Program-made: the position numbers and the translations under genes
Origin: Mesostigma viride
Lineage: Eukaryota; Streptophyta; Mesostigmatophyceae; Mesostigmatales; Mesostigmataceae
Assembly (NCBI GenBank): GCA_009746045.1
Contig: RPFO01000076.1
Span: 4,581,775 to 4,645,774, forward strand
Direction of reading: 5' to 3'
DNA: 64,000 nt
Shown: positions 21,060 to 31,888 of the stretch, in pieces
Layout of the letters: every line of letters starts with the position of its first letter
Numbering within the stretch: the first letter of the stretch is position 1
Notes under the pieces: generated by a model
The model's input: the letters and a program-made list of their open reading frames with translations, nothing else
Database searches by the model: none
What the model was told of the DNA's origin: nothing

Positions 21060-21365
21060 CTGCATATAGTACATTCAGAAAAAAAAACAATATTACATCA
21101 GCTTTCCATGTGAACAGATAGGCCACAGTCAATGTATGCAAGCAACAATCACAATCAAATGATACAATTAAATGTTTAGCAATTACCGCTTGTCATTACA
21201 ATTCGTTCAAGTGGCCCGCCGGAGCGGCTGTACAATTTTTCCCAGTGAGCGCGCTGCCAAGTGTACTTGTGGGCAAATTTTTAGGTGCCCCGTCACTTCG
21301 AGGTACTAAAAATTAGGCTACGGTACGAATTCAGCGAATTTCAGCGAATTTTCAGTCGAACCAAA

Positions 21366-21550
21366 GGAAGTGACGCCAACTACCAAAAAGTTTCCGTTAC
21401 GAATTTTCAGCCCAACACTCGCGCAAAATGAAGTGACGGCAACTACCAAAAAGTTTCCGTTACGAATTTTCACTCCCACACGTTTGCACAAAAGGAAGTG
21501 ACGGCAACTACCAAAAAGTTTCCGTTACGAATTTTCAGTCCCACACTTCG
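21366..21550. repeat. Three tandem copies of a ~64-bp unit
   Basis: Units start at about 21366, 21429 and 21494. Each contains GAAGTGACG, then ACTACCAAAAAGTTTCCG and a TTACGAATTTTCA tail. Tandem subterminal repeats are typical of CACTA element ends, where transposase binds. Confidence 0.8.
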
Positions 21551-21860
21551 CGCAAATTTTAGTAGGGCTGCACGCAAGCTACCTTTCAAAATTTTGCGCT
21601 AGTATGTAACGCATTTCATTCGTCTGGAGGAACGCTGCCCGCCAACTACCCCCGTTCAGAAAGTTCCGCCGAAATTTACCCGAGATTTGGAAATCTGAAC
21701 GTCCGCGCAAATTTTAGTAGGGCTGCACGCAAGCTACCTTTCAAAATTTTGCGCAAGTATGGAACGCAATTCATTCGTCCGGAGGAATGCTGCTCGTCAA
21801 CTGCCCCCGTTCAGAAAGTTGCGCCAAACTTTACTTGAGATTTGGAAATCTGAACGTGCG
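21549..21860. repeat. Two tandem copies of a ~155-bp unit
   Basis: Copies at 21549-21703 and 21704-21860 share AAATTTTAGTAGGGCTGCAC at the start and GAGATTTGGAAATCTGAACG at the end, with scattered substitutions. Confidence 0.8.
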
Positions 21861-21936
21861 GTTGGAGTTTCGCGGGGAAACCCAAGTTCCCAAGTAATTC
21901 ACCAATGACGCGCTTCGAACACTTGTCCGCTAAAAC

Positions 21937-23460
21937 CTAAGCAGCCGCTCCGGCTGGCCACTTAAACGAAACTTGATGGCAATGAATGACCCGCTTGAAG
22001 TTGTTGGGACACAGATGGAACTCGTCAATAAAATGACGGATCTTCAGGTGAACCCAGTACGGTAACTTAAGAAACGGCTCGGGCTGCTTTTTTAGCGTAG
22101 CACAGTACTTCAGGTAGCCAGCATGGTCCATCTCCTAAACAACAGGAGCGTGAGCCGGCCGGCGGGGGTCACCCTCGGGAAACATGCGGTCATTGCCAAG
22201 GAGAACGATACGGCCATTTGAGATAAAAACCCACGCCACTGATCACCATGTAGGACGCATTGATAGTACCCTGCATCTGGAATGTTCAGGGACTTGGAGT
22301 ATGCCAGGTAGTCGTGAATTATGCCAGCAAGAATGGACCTCACAAATGTCGTAGTGTAAACACCGGCCACGTCCAATGTCACATCACAAATGTAATACCC
22401 CTTCCACAGTACCAGGAAGTCCTCAGCGATCAAGTCCAAAAAAATGCTCATGTTCTTCGGTGCCTTCCCCTTCATAGCACCCACAAGAAGCACCATAGGG
22501 CAAAAACGCCCATTCACCATAACCCACTCGGGCAAGTTCACACAGGAAACAAACGCGGGCCAACTGCTGTGGGTATCCATGAAAGATCGACCTTGGACAT
22601 ACACCGTCAAAATTCAAAAGGAAGATGGTGTTCCGCGGCTGGCTGCGAAAGTCCCAGTTGTTCTTTATGTGCTGGATGGCACGGCTGTCTGCACGAACAG
22701 GTCCATGCACAAGAAACACCAGACGTAAAAAGAAAGGTATCCATCAGAGCAGTACAAACAAAAGCTACGCGCCAGAGGAAAAATCTCGAACTTGATACTT
22801 TGGCACACATTGCATAACAGAAGAAGGCGTAGAAACAAGTGCAAACCTGCCTTTCAAGCCGTCCACAACGCGCGTGGATGAGTCTGGCTCCCTGTTTTCA
22901 TGGTTCGCAGCGTACTGAAGGGCTTCCGCCATTTCCGGGACTCGGAACCAGGCCCTAATCCGATCCATCAGGGGGAAGTGCCTAACCTGGCGATGCGCTT
23001 TCCGCGAGTTGACGATGTCACCGTTTCTGTCAGTGTACGTCTCGTAGCGCGACAGCTTGCAAAGAGGGCAGCTCTTAGTAATCTTGTCCTTGTACAAGTA
23101 ACCCTCGCATGGGCAGGCATCGTACACACGGTACCCCAAGCCCAAGCCTTTGATCACTTTCCGTGCCTTCGAGATACTGTCGGGCAGAGTGTTGCCCGCG
23201 GGGAGAACGTTTCCCAACAGCTTAAAGAGCTCATCAGCAAAGGTCTGAGGGCATGAGTTTTCCCCCATTAGCGTCAGCAATCGCAATGTAAACATCAAGG
23301 CCTTGCTCTCAGATCCCGGGTACAATGGCGTATCGTCCTTGACTCTGGCCACTGCTTCGTCATAATTTCTAGCAAACTGGCGTGCTGCATCCTCTCCACT
23401 GGCCGACCCGTCGTCAGGGTCCTCGGCCATGAATTCATCGACTGTCTGTCCTTGACGCAT
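21937..23460 (-). pseudogene. CACTA-type (Tnp2/En-Spm) transposase, broken
   Basis: ATG at 23460. The first exon (23460 to about 22847) carries the Tnp2 hallmark: ARKVIKGLGLGYRVYDACP, a Cys-rich knuckle (CPLCKLSRYE), then RHFPLMDRIRAWF. A plausible intron (GT at 22846, AG at 22689) joins to SRAIQHIKNNWDFRSQPRN, LNFDGV, SSWPAFVSCVNLPEWV and the DVTLDVAGV block, which match the Tnp2 core where catalytic acids lie. Further frameshifts near 22610 and 22215 and a TAG near 22136 precede the C-terminal piece ending at 21937. A cut-and-paste transposase of the plant/algal CACTA superfamily is the best fit; this copy is dead. Confidence 0.75.
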
Positions 23461-23599
23461 TTACAATCTCTAGGTGGAGGGCCGGCATCGACCGTTGATG
23501 GTCAATGCCGGCCCTCCGTGGCTAACCAGTTGCCATCGGGCGCACAAATCGAGCCACGCTGGGACGTAGATCTGCGGCAGTGAGACCACTGGCAGCTCA

Positions 23600-24004
23600 C
23601 TAATCAACAGTGAGCATGAAGTCCGGCTCTGTCCACATTTCCAGGAACGCATCCACCATAATTTCGCGATAAAACTGAGGAAGCCTGGAGGATGACCAAT
23701 GCAACTGGACAATGTAGGTATCCATGGAGGAAGGGAAAGGAGATATCACGAAATTTGGCCAGCTAGCATGTGTGTCGATGTAACTGATCGGCTCGAGTCC
23801 GGTATCCATGGGTGGGTAGCAAAAGCCGACCGCCATCTTTCTGGTGCCTGTCTGCGTGCCACCCGCCGCCGTGATAGCCGCTAAGTCACCCGTTGCAAGT
23901 TTGAGTCTGCTCGCCAACGCTTTCGATGTCGTCGATCCCTTTTGATCAAACGGACATTTTCTCAGGGCTGCCATTTGCCCCACGAACCTGGGCCAGTCAT
24001 TCAA
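23600..24004 (-). CDS. Hypothetical ORF upstream of the transposase
   Basis: 134 codons (ATG 24004) with no recognised domain; it has the phrases HASWPNFVISPFPSSMDTYI and DAFLEMWTEPDF. It is transcribed toward the Tnp2-type gene and could be its 5' exon, a second element gene, or chance. The 140-base gap to 23460 has no clear promoter. Confidence 0.35.
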   Translation of the reverse strand: MNDWPRFVGQMAALRKCPFDQKGSTTSKALASRLKLATGDLAAITAAGGTQTGTRKMAVGFCYPPMDTGLEPISYIDTHASWPNFVISPFPSSMDTYIVQLHWSSSRLPQFYREIMVDAFLEMWTEPDFMLTVD

Positions 24005-25056
24005 ATGGAAGATATTACGGTCAGTGTACGGGGGTATTGGTTAGTCACGGGATCATTGGTAGAAGTCTACTGAAACGGTATAGCCTTAGCTCCTGAGGCC
24101 TCTGTACTTGTACCAAGCAGTACGGAGTTTAGCCGATCCGCACGCAGCCGCGTGGGGTGTGCGGGCCGGCCGTTTGTGTAGTTGCCGTTGGTGGCTTTTG
24201 GCGAAAGACGTTCAAAAAATTTTTGCACGGGATGCTTCCAGGTTTGTCGATCTGCTGAATCCAACGGCGGACAGAGGCAGGTGCAGTGCGTCATGTATAC
24301 GTTGGCACCGTCTCCGTTCGCAAAACGGGGGGATTCCGGGCTTTGCCAGCCTTGGTCATCTGCATGGTGGTGTGCGACCGAACGTTGTAAATGCCGAGAA
24401 GGGTAGCAGTGCTCCGACCAGCTCACGTGTGCAGTGCCGAGGAGTGGGAGCGATTTGATGCAAGAGCGACCGAAGAGGAAAAGCCGAAACAAAACGTCGG
24501 TCCCAAGGAATATGTGCGGACCTTAAGACTGGAAATAACGACCTTTGGCCGTGCATACCTGGTAGAGGGGTATGTCCTCAAGGAACAGGATGGCACCATA
24601 GTGGATGCTCTGATTAACCGGGTAAAGAAGAGCTGCAGTAACTTTCTAGAAACAGCTGTGGGTGACGACAACCGTGCCGAGCTGGATAAGTATGAGGCAT
24701 CATGCTGGGTGCTAGATCCCACGACTGGTGAGCTCACCCCCCAGAAGCCCAAGGGCTGCAAACCCAAAGCTTTAAGTGTGGACGAATTTGTAAGGAAGGA
24801 GCTGAGCCGGTGGCTATAAGCAACACGAGCTCCAAAAAGCGGCAGAGTGCTGGCGCCGAGGACGAGGATGATGACGGCGACCTGAAGGAAAATCGCCAAG
24901 CGCTAGGCAACGTGACGAACACGCCAAAGGTGATAACGCTATCTTTAGCTACAGGAGTCTGCAAGCTTCTTGTTTTTTTCTTTCATCGCGGGTCTGCTCT
25001 TAACCGACTTCCCGAATGTTAACGTCCTTATTCCATGCCCCGCCCTCTGCTTGCAG

Positions 25057-25230
25057 GCAATTCCTGCTGCCAAGCCGGCGGCCAAGCCGGCGGCCAAGCC
25101 GGCGGCCAAGCCGGCGGCCAAGCCAGCGGCCAAGCCGGAGGTCAAGCCGGAGGTCAAGCCGGAGGTCAAGCCGGAGGTCAAGCCGGAGGTCAAGCCGGAG
25201 GTCAAGCCGGAGGCCAAGCCTGTGCAGCAT
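25057..25230. repeat. 12-bp coding tandem repeats (GCGGCCAAGCCG / GAGGTCAAGCCG)
   Basis: About five copies of the first and six of the second variant in direct succession, encoding Ala-Ala-Lys-Pro then Glu-Val-Lys-Pro. Confidence 0.9.
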
Positions 25231-26199
25231 GCCACAGGCTGCCGAGCAGATGAAACTCGGAGACTCAGAGCTCGGCTCCAAGCCCTTGAGGAGGAGTTAG
25301 AGCAGGAAGTCGCAGGGTACGCGCCTCCACCTGTGGAGGTATCGGATGTGAGGCCGCCGCCTCCGGTGGCCAAGAAGGTTGTACCGCCGCCCCCTCCCGT
25401 TGGCAAGCAGCCTGTCATGCCGCCCCCTCCGGTGGCCAAGAAGGTTGTACCGCCGCCCCCTCCCGTTGGCACGCAGCCTGTCATGCCGCCCCCTCCGGTG
25501 CCCAGCAACGCTGTGCAGCCGTCCCCTCCGGTGCCCAACAACACCGTGGAGCCGCCCACTCCGGTGCCCAAGCTGGCCGACCTGCCAATGCTGGATGGTC
25601 TCCCGCCTGCTCGTGTGCCTGCCATCAAGCCAGATGTCTTCGAGCCCATCACGTCGCGCCCCGCCATCAACAAGCCGGCCGCCAGCAACAAGCCAGCCGC
25701 CAGCAAGAAGCCGGCTGCAAAGCGAAAGCTTCCTAGTGGTCCCATGGACTTGGGGCTTGCGCACTATCTGAGCACCTTACTGCCAACCGCGGTGGTACAA
25801 GAGCGACCGGGCCCTGGTGGTTTCGGAGAAGCACTGCACGGGGCCTTCGTGGCACAAAGGTACAAGTACGAGCGCGATGGGGCGCGGCCGGCTGCGTATG
25901 TTTGGGAGCCTGGCAAAGTGGTGGAGGTGAAGCCGAAGCTCAAGGCCCCTTACGGCACGCGGTTTGTGGAGCGCGATGGGGGCTCGCAAATGCTGTTTGT
26001 TGACTTTGCCACGATGCATTACGGTGACGCCGAGGGCAACGAGAATGCGTGGGTCCTTCTGGGCAACGTCACTGACGACGACCTTCGAGGCGCACGTGCG
26101 AAATTGAAGGAGAGTTGGGGGCCAGCAGAGGAGAAGGAGGAGGTGTCGGATGAGTATGTACCGGCCAAGCGAGCGCGGGCGCCACCCAAGGAGAAGGCG

Positions 26200-26535
26200 T
26201 CTGCCGGTGCTACCTCCGCGCCAGCGATCCCGCCTGCCTCTAGCTCTTCGACCGCAACGGCGTCTGCCGGTGCTCCCTCCGCGCCAGCGATCCCGCCTGC
26301 CTCTAGCTCTCCGGCCGCAACAGCGTCTGCCGGTGCTCCCTCCGCGCCAGCGATCCCGCCTGCCTCTAGCCTTCGCCCGCAATGGCGTCTGCCGGTGCTC
26401 CCTCCGCGCCAGCGATCCCGCCTGCCTCTAGCCCTTCGCCCGCAACGGCGTCTGCCGATGCTCCCTCCGCGCCAGCAATCCCGCCTGCCTCTAGTCCTTC
26501 GCCCGCAACGGCGTCTGCCGATGCTCCCTCCGCGC
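26200..26535. repeat. ~63-bp coding tandem repeats
   Basis: About five copies of a unit encoding ASAGAPSAPAIPPASS and a short Pro/Ala tail. The fourth unit lacks one C near 26371 and shifts the frame. Confidence 0.85.
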
Positions 26536-26693
26536 CAGATCTCACCGAGGCGGAACTGGAGCTTGCCGCGATCAAGGCCATGATGGCAAAAGCGCAGCGG
26601 AAAGTTGAGCTGGAGCGGCAAGCAAAGGAGTCCCAGAGTCAGACTCCTGATCCGGTAATTTATCGTGGTTCTCTGAACATAGTTTCTTTATAG

Positions 26694-27511
26694 TGAGATG
26701 GAAGGGTAGCCGCTATAGCTAGGTTATTGGGTTCACGTGACATACCTTTTGAGGCCGGTGCGGCCTGATCCGGATCAGTCGTGGCCAAAGCTTTGGCCAG
26801 TTTTTCTTGGCCAGGTGGCAGGAGCTACGTTGAGATATAAACCTGCCACTGTCTAGGTTTCTTGGCTCATGGCGTAGTGATTAACTAGATCTAGATTCTT
26901 TCTCTCACGCAATATGTGACCTAATAGCCCCGGCAGCCTTACGTAAGCTGCCGGCAATTAGAACGCCACATTGCGTCATTTGTTCAGACGCAACATTTGC
27001 GTGGCGAAAAAATGCCGTCCGGGCCAAGGCCGCATGACACGCAAAAAAGGACAAAAACAAACCCACCTAGCTAAGGTCGGCCTCTTTTCTTTTTCACGAA
27101 GTTTGTTCCACGGTTAATAGAAGTGGAATGTTTTTTCTGAAGCACGTTTTAGCTATGTAGTGATGTGGTGTTGTCACACCCAATTGCCATGTGCGTATAT
27201 TTTTGTTACTCATGTATGTATCACTCTCATGCTATAGGTCATGCATCATACCCACAGGCATAACCCATTTCACCATAGGATGTTTTGCTGGGCAACAACT
27301 ATCTGCCGTGCCTGACTGCCCCCCCCCCCCTGCCTTGCTGCCCTTGTGTCCTCTTCATGCAATGGTGGTGCTCTGTGTGCCTGCAGGCCTCCAGAGCATG
27401 AGTGCTGGCAACTGTGTGGCTTTGTTCATGCAAAGAAGCATCATTGATCATGATGACACCTGAAGAAGAAGTAAATTAATTGGCTGGGCTTGATGCGGCT
27501 TGTGTTGTTTC
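26694..27511. other. Non-coding stretch with a perfect-stem hairpin
   Basis: No gene supported. At 26964-27006 an inverted repeat (CGCCAC + TTGCGTC ... GACGCAA + GTGGCG) can form a two-part stem. A run of ten or more C occurs at 27321-27331. Confidence 0.5.
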
Positions 27512-28030
27512 TGTTTGGGAATTAATTAATTATTCCCAGTGGCCACATGCCTGAATTATTTCTATTTTGGGCAGGTGGGTCTTTTGTGTGTTGTTTGTGA
27601 TTTCTTGGAGTGTGTTTTATTAGCTACGTGCTGATATTTTTACTGACTTTTTTGAATCAGTACTTAGCAAGATATTAATCTATGTTGTGTGTGTTTTTTG
27701 TTATAGTGTACGGTTCTCAACTAGTATGACAGCAACTATGTCACTACGTTACATGGACAGTGATTCTTGATTCTTTATTCCATGGACAGGTGTCACTTTA
27801 CTGGATGAGATTCCATGCATTATATCAGGGTTGATTTTACAGATGACATCTGGCAATCATACAAACAATATTCTAGAATCTGGCGATGGTTCTTTGGTTG
27901 ACTGCCATCTGGCAGTACCTCTTTTCTGCCTATAAAAATACGATGTGGGCCATACCTAAAGAATCGTCTCTCATGCCATGTCTCTCGTAATAAATTCATC
28001 AATAAACGACATTCAACTCATTCATGTACA
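27512..28030 (+). repeat. 5' LTR of the gag-only element
   Basis: About 519 bp starting TGTTTGGGAATTA. It matches 29726-30083 joined to 31889-32045. The right boundary is taken from the primer site at 28031; the 3' copy has an extra TGAC near its end. Confidence 0.8.
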
Positions 28031-28043
28031 TGGTATCGGGAGG
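28031..28043 (+). promoter_or_regulatory. Primer-binding site (initiator-Met tRNA type)
   Basis: TGGTATCGGGAGG begins at the LTR edge and agrees with the widespread Copia primer site TGGTATCAGAGC at its first seven bases. Confidence 0.65.
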
Positions 28044-28066
28044 ATGTTCGATCACCGTTTCTCCTC

Positions 28067-28450
28067 ATGGCAGATTCTCCTACTTTTGCAAACGACGATG
28101 ATTTTTTGCCTGATGACGATTTTGTCAATCGTCCTTGGGACTTTGACGTACTTGACGATCTCGAAGACTTTTTCGGACAGCCGGAACAAGGCGTCATTGT
28201 CGCCGAAGAACCTGTGATTGCGTATCCCGTTGGCTACGAGCAATTCGAGAAACCAGGACTTTATCCTGAGAGTTCTCTGAGGTCTGTTTACGTTCCTCCT
28301 GCCAAAATCATTATCCGGTGGCAAGGAGCTGTATTTCAATTCGAATCGTCAAGCTTATCGGAAATCGAGAGTCTCTTGAAAGCCTACCTGGCGTCTAAAA
28401 TTTTATCCGTCGTAAATGGCGAACGCACTCAAGGAGACGGCCCTCATTAG
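28067..28450 (+). CDS. Small acidic ORF of the gag-only element
   Basis: 127 codons from the first ATG after the primer site. The N-terminal half is very Asp/Glu-rich (FANDDDFLPDDDFV), the second half mixed with IIRWQGAVFQFE. No domain recognised. It overlaps the Gag start by 35 bases in another frame, so Gag would need leaky scanning, reinitiation or frameshifting. Confidence 0.55.
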   Translation: MADSPTFANDDDFLPDDDFVNRPWDFDVLDDLEDFFGQPEQGVIVAEEPVIAYPVGYEQFEKPGLYPESSLRSVYVPPAKIIIRWQGAVFQFESSSLSEIESLLKAYLASKILSVVNGERTQGDGPH

Positions 28451-29258
28451 TGCCGTCAGCGGAATTCCTATTTTCAACGGTACCAGACTGGCCGACTACC
28501 CTGCTTTTAAAATTCGCTTCAAATCTGTCGCGGGAGCATTCACCATGCTCAGTGTGCTGCACGGTGACGACGTCAACGACCGACAAGACCGCATTCTTTT
28601 TGCTGCACTTTGTTCGCGCCTGGACGGTCAGGCGCTTACCGTTGCTGATCAAGCTGAGCCTCGTCATGGCAGCGTGGCGTTCAAGCTCGTGGATGCCGTG
28701 TACGACCAGCCACGGCATACCCGGTCTCACAACCAGGAGCTCCGTCGTCAGCTACACCGCTGCGAGCTGGCTGATGACGGCGACATGGGCCTGTACTTGA
28801 CGGAACATGAACTACGCTACCGCGAGTACTTAAAGCTGGGGGGGACGCTCCCTGAGACTGAATTCGTCCAGAATCTGCTGGATGGCCTCCCGGCCAAATA
28901 TCGTCCACTTGTCGCTGCAGTTTTTGTGCGTGATGACATGTCTCTCACTGACGCACGCGTCCTCCTCCTCCAAGCCGCTGACCAGCTCAAGGACCGCCCA
29001 GCCGGTTCGACTGCGCCCGCCGGCTCGGCTGCGCCTTCTCGCGACGAAGGCCAGCTCCCACCGGGCCAAGCATTTGCAACTCGCCCGGTGTGCAGCCATT
29101 GCAAGCGCCCTGGCCACCGTGTCGAGCGCTGCTGGACCAAGTATCCGGAGCGTCGCAACCAGCCCAACGGCGGCGCCGTGCATTTTACGGAGTCCAACCC
29201 TCTCATGGGCACCTCGACAATGGAGGCACCGGAAATGCCGTCCACATTTGCATTTTAA
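28416..29258 (+). CDS. gag: Gag of the gag-only element
   Basis: 280 codons, intact. Typical Copia Gag (UBN2 type): FNGTRLADYPAFKIRF at the start, helical middle (LRRQLHRCELADDGDMGLYL, LPETEFVQNLLDGLP), and a knuckle CSHCKRPGHRVERC (CX2CX4HX4C) at 29091-29132. It would build the particle and package RNA. It is not close to the Gags of elements 1-5. Confidence 0.85.
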   Translation: MANALKETALISAVSGIPIFNGTRLADYPAFKIRFKSVAGAFTMLSVLHGDDVNDRQDRILFAALCSRLDGQALTVADQAEPRHGSVAFKLVDAVYDQPRHTRSHNQELRRQLHRCELADDGDMGLYLTEHELRYREYLKLGGTLPETEFVQNLLDGLPAKYRPLVAAVFVRDDMSLTDARVLLLQAADQLKDRPAGSTAPAGSAAPSRDEGQLPPGQAFATRPVCSHCKRPGHRVERCWTKYPERRNQPNGGAVHFTESNPLMGTSTMEAPEMPSTFAF

Positions 29259-29717
29259 ATTTTCCAGCCGGTTCTCCATTTTTTCGTCGGTTATTGCTGA
29301 ACCGTCAAAAAGCATCTCTTCGGGTTTTGTTGCTAAGCCCTATGTCAAAAAGCACACTTTTCAGCGTTGTCCCGTCGTGACCCGCTGCAAATTGTGGCCC
29401 CGTCGTGGCCACCTCGGCGTAGGTAGTCTACGTAGTGCACTAGTCCCGTCGTGACTAGCCCTTTTTTTTTGGTTCGTGGTCAGCCAAAAACCACTTTGTA
29501 CCGGTATGCTTCTGCCTTAAAGCCTATTGCCCGCTCACTACGGGGCATGTGTTTGAGGGGGGTGGCCCGTAGCAATCACCTGCCCTAGTCCTAGTTGTAA
29601 AGGTCCTTAGCCCTGAGTGCAATGACCGCTAGGAAATGGTTACTAGTTTGATAGGTGAATATAAACTGGGACATAGTACTAGCACTACTAGAGTGTTCCC
29701 CTCTTTAGGCAGTTGCC
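29259..29717 (+). other. Non-coding internal region after Gag
   Basis: About 460 bases without protease, integrase or RT remnants. It has CCCGTCGTGAC-type repeats near 29370-29455. Confidence 0.5.
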
Positions 29718-30083
29718 AAGGGGGGTGTTTGGGAATTAATTAATTATTCCCAGTGGCCACATGCCTGAATTATTTCTATTTTGGGCAGGTGGGTCTTTTG
29801 TGTGTTGTTTGTGATTTCTTGGAGTGTGTTTTATTAGCTACGTGCTGATATTTTTACTGACTTTTTTGAATCAGTACTTAGCAAGATATTAATCTATGTT
29901 GTGTGTGTTTTTTGTTATAGTGTACGGTTCTCAACTAGTATGACAGCAACTATGTCACTACGTTACATGGACAGTGATTCTTGATTCTTTATTCCATGGA
30001 CAGGTGTCACTTTACTGGATGAGATTCCATGCATTATATCAGGGTTGATTTTACAGATGACATCTGGCAATCATACAAACAAT
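29718..30083 (+). repeat. Polypurine tract and first part of the 3' LTR (gag-only element)
   Basis: AAGGGGGG at 29718-29725 directly abuts the LTR start. The LTR runs to ATTCTA at 30084-30089, where the next element sits, and resumes at 31889-32045. Confidence 0.8.
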
Positions 30084-31888
30084 ATTCTATTCCCACTATT
30101 ACCAATCCACCAACATTTGATTAAAACAATAAGTGGGCAATTACAGAACCCATGAGTGAGCCTGCCACGCTGCACCCATTTCATGATTGATTGTAGTTCT
30201 CGTTACCTAGAAACAAACACAAGAAGAGGGAGGGAGGGCGGGACAAGAAAAAGAGACCTAGAACATCGTGCAAATGGCACTTTAGGGCGGCGTAGCCCGG
30301 GCTCGCCTCATGAGCCGTCAGCAACAGTAACTTAATTGCTACTTAACTTAACGAACTAGAAATGGCCATACAAAACTGGCCAACTAATTCTAACTCATGG
30401 AACCGGTCCAGCCCAAGGCCCACCGTCCCGTAGTACCACTCACATAGCGGCGTTCATTCTCATCTGTTATAAAGAAACTACGTTCAGAGAACACCGATTC
30501 TATTCCCACTATTACCAATCCACCAACATTTGATTAAAACAATAAGTGGGCAATTACAGAACCCATGAGTGAGCCTGCCACGCTGCACCCATTTCATGAT
30601 TGATTGTAGTTCTCGTTACCCAACCCCCCTTTCCTGGTGCTTTATCTCCAAAGCTCCGCCAACCACTTTCGCTCAGTGGCTCTCGAGGCTGCCCTGCCGC
30701 AACGGTCACGACCATTACAATCGCCGGCGGCTGTAGCGAGCCTCATGCACGATAACCCTTCGCAGGGCCCCCCCCAGCCTTCCACCTTCGGCCAGTAAAA
30801 GAGGGTGTTGAATGTGCACGCAAAGACAAGGAAGAAGACGCCCCGTTTAACGATCACGGACCTCCCTCAAAGGCCAGTGCCGCCCTAACGTGACGACAAC
30901 TTGTAGGACGTCACCCGATGCCACCATATCTCGATTACTGTCAACGTTGTCACCTGGGGGAGTAACTTTCCATATTTCAGGTTTTAGTTGATGAGCAGGC
31001 TCTCATCACACACCCCAGCGGCCGATAAATTAAGCGCAAGCGCAACTGGGCCGGCCAAAATATTTGGTCCTGTCCGGCCCAGGTCCGTCTGTTAAACTGG
31101 CCCCTTAAGTCTCGGTCTGAATCGAAATATTGCATAATTCCGGAATTCGTCCCCACCACATTCCCGAGACCTCACGCACCCATAAGAGCGGATGCTGGTA
31201 AATATTTTTCTACTTACGCGAGGGCCGACAGACTTGTCGTCCATCACAATGCCCACTAAAAGTAACCCGACCACCCTTCCTTCGGCAGTCAGCAGTCAGG
31301 AACTGCAACCCTGCTGCGACATTCCGCAGCAAAGCAGTAGGCACTGCAGCGTGGCACGGAAATCTTACTCATGGTTTCAGAGTTCCGTACAGGTGCCACG
31401 CGCAGGCAAACGCGAAGTATTTTATAGTCTCTCGTCGGCCAAGAACCCAGCTGCGGGGAGAAAACCGACGAGGGTAATTTTAATTTCTTTTTCACAGTCA
31501 CGTGACTGTTCAAGCTATGTCAGTCACACGCCATCTCTAATCGGCCACCGCCAGCCAAAAGGCTGACGCGATTAGGGCAGCATTAAATTTCTTGTAATCC
31601 GCCATACCCATACCCCATACATCCGATTACAAGAAAAAGAGACCTAGAACATCGTGCAAATGGCACTTTAGGGCGGCGTAGCCCGGGCTCGCCTCATGAG
31701 CCGTCAGCAACAGTAACTTAATTGCTACTTAACTTAACGAACTAGAAATGGCCATACAAAACTGGCCAACTAATTCTAACTCATGGAACCGGTCCAGCCC
31801 AAGGCCCACCGTCCCGTAGTACCACTCACATAGCGGCGTTCATTCTCATCTGTTATAAAGAAACTACGTTCAGAGAACACCGATTCTA
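30084..31888 (-). mobile_element. Split-direct-repeat element, PAT/Ngaro/TOC1-like, non-autonomous
   Basis: On the plus strand: ATTCTA, block A (30090-30207), 35 bases, block C (30243-30496), ATTCTA, block A again (30503-30620), about 1 kb of internal sequence, block C again (31629-31882), ATTCTA. Both blocks keep equal length (118 and 254 bp). Read on the minus strand this is A1-internal-B1-A2-B2, the layout of PAT/Ngaro tyrosine-recombinase retrotransposons. ATTCTA, once in the empty site, appears at both ends and at the internal junction, as expected for recombination of a circle into a matching core. No RT or recombinase gene is present. Confidence 0.7.

Larger units (their letters stand above)
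21202..21970. repeat. Inverted-repeat-bounded 770-bp segment
   Basis: Arms 21202-21230 and 21942-21970 are inverted copies with about three mismatches (core GCCGGAGCGGCTG). The right arm lies in the last codons of the transposase frame (FKWPAGAAA, stop at 21937). The interior carries the two direct-repeat families listed next. It could be a foldback/MITE-like insert or the subterminal repeat zone of the CACTA-type element. No target duplication was found. Confidence 0.5.
24391..26693 (+). pseudogene. Repeat-rich gene divergent from the transposase
   Basis: First part (24391-24819) encodes a compact domain (EYVRTLRLEITTFGRAYLVE and following). A one-base shift leads to an acidic stretch ending at 24929. 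An intron with GTGATA...TTGCAG (24930-25056) joins in frame to AIPAAKPAAKP. Then follow about 17 Ala/Glu-Lys-Pro or Val-Lys-Pro repeats, a Pro-rich PPPPVAKK region, a second globular domain (25740-26150, with YGTRFVERDGG and LFVDFATMHYG), Ala/Ser/Pro 63-bp repeats, and a C-terminal coiled coil (ELAAIKAMMAKAQRKVELER) ending at 26693. One C is missing near 26371, shifting the frame in the repeats. Function unknown; it may be the accessory gene of the CACTA-type element or a host gene. Confidence 0.5.

Noticed and set aside
30084-31888. Two tandem insertions of the same transposon, each with a 6-bp target duplication ATTCTA
   Set aside because: The same short-core/long-core order recurs in the P/Q/R family three times, so one element with split direct repeats is simpler.
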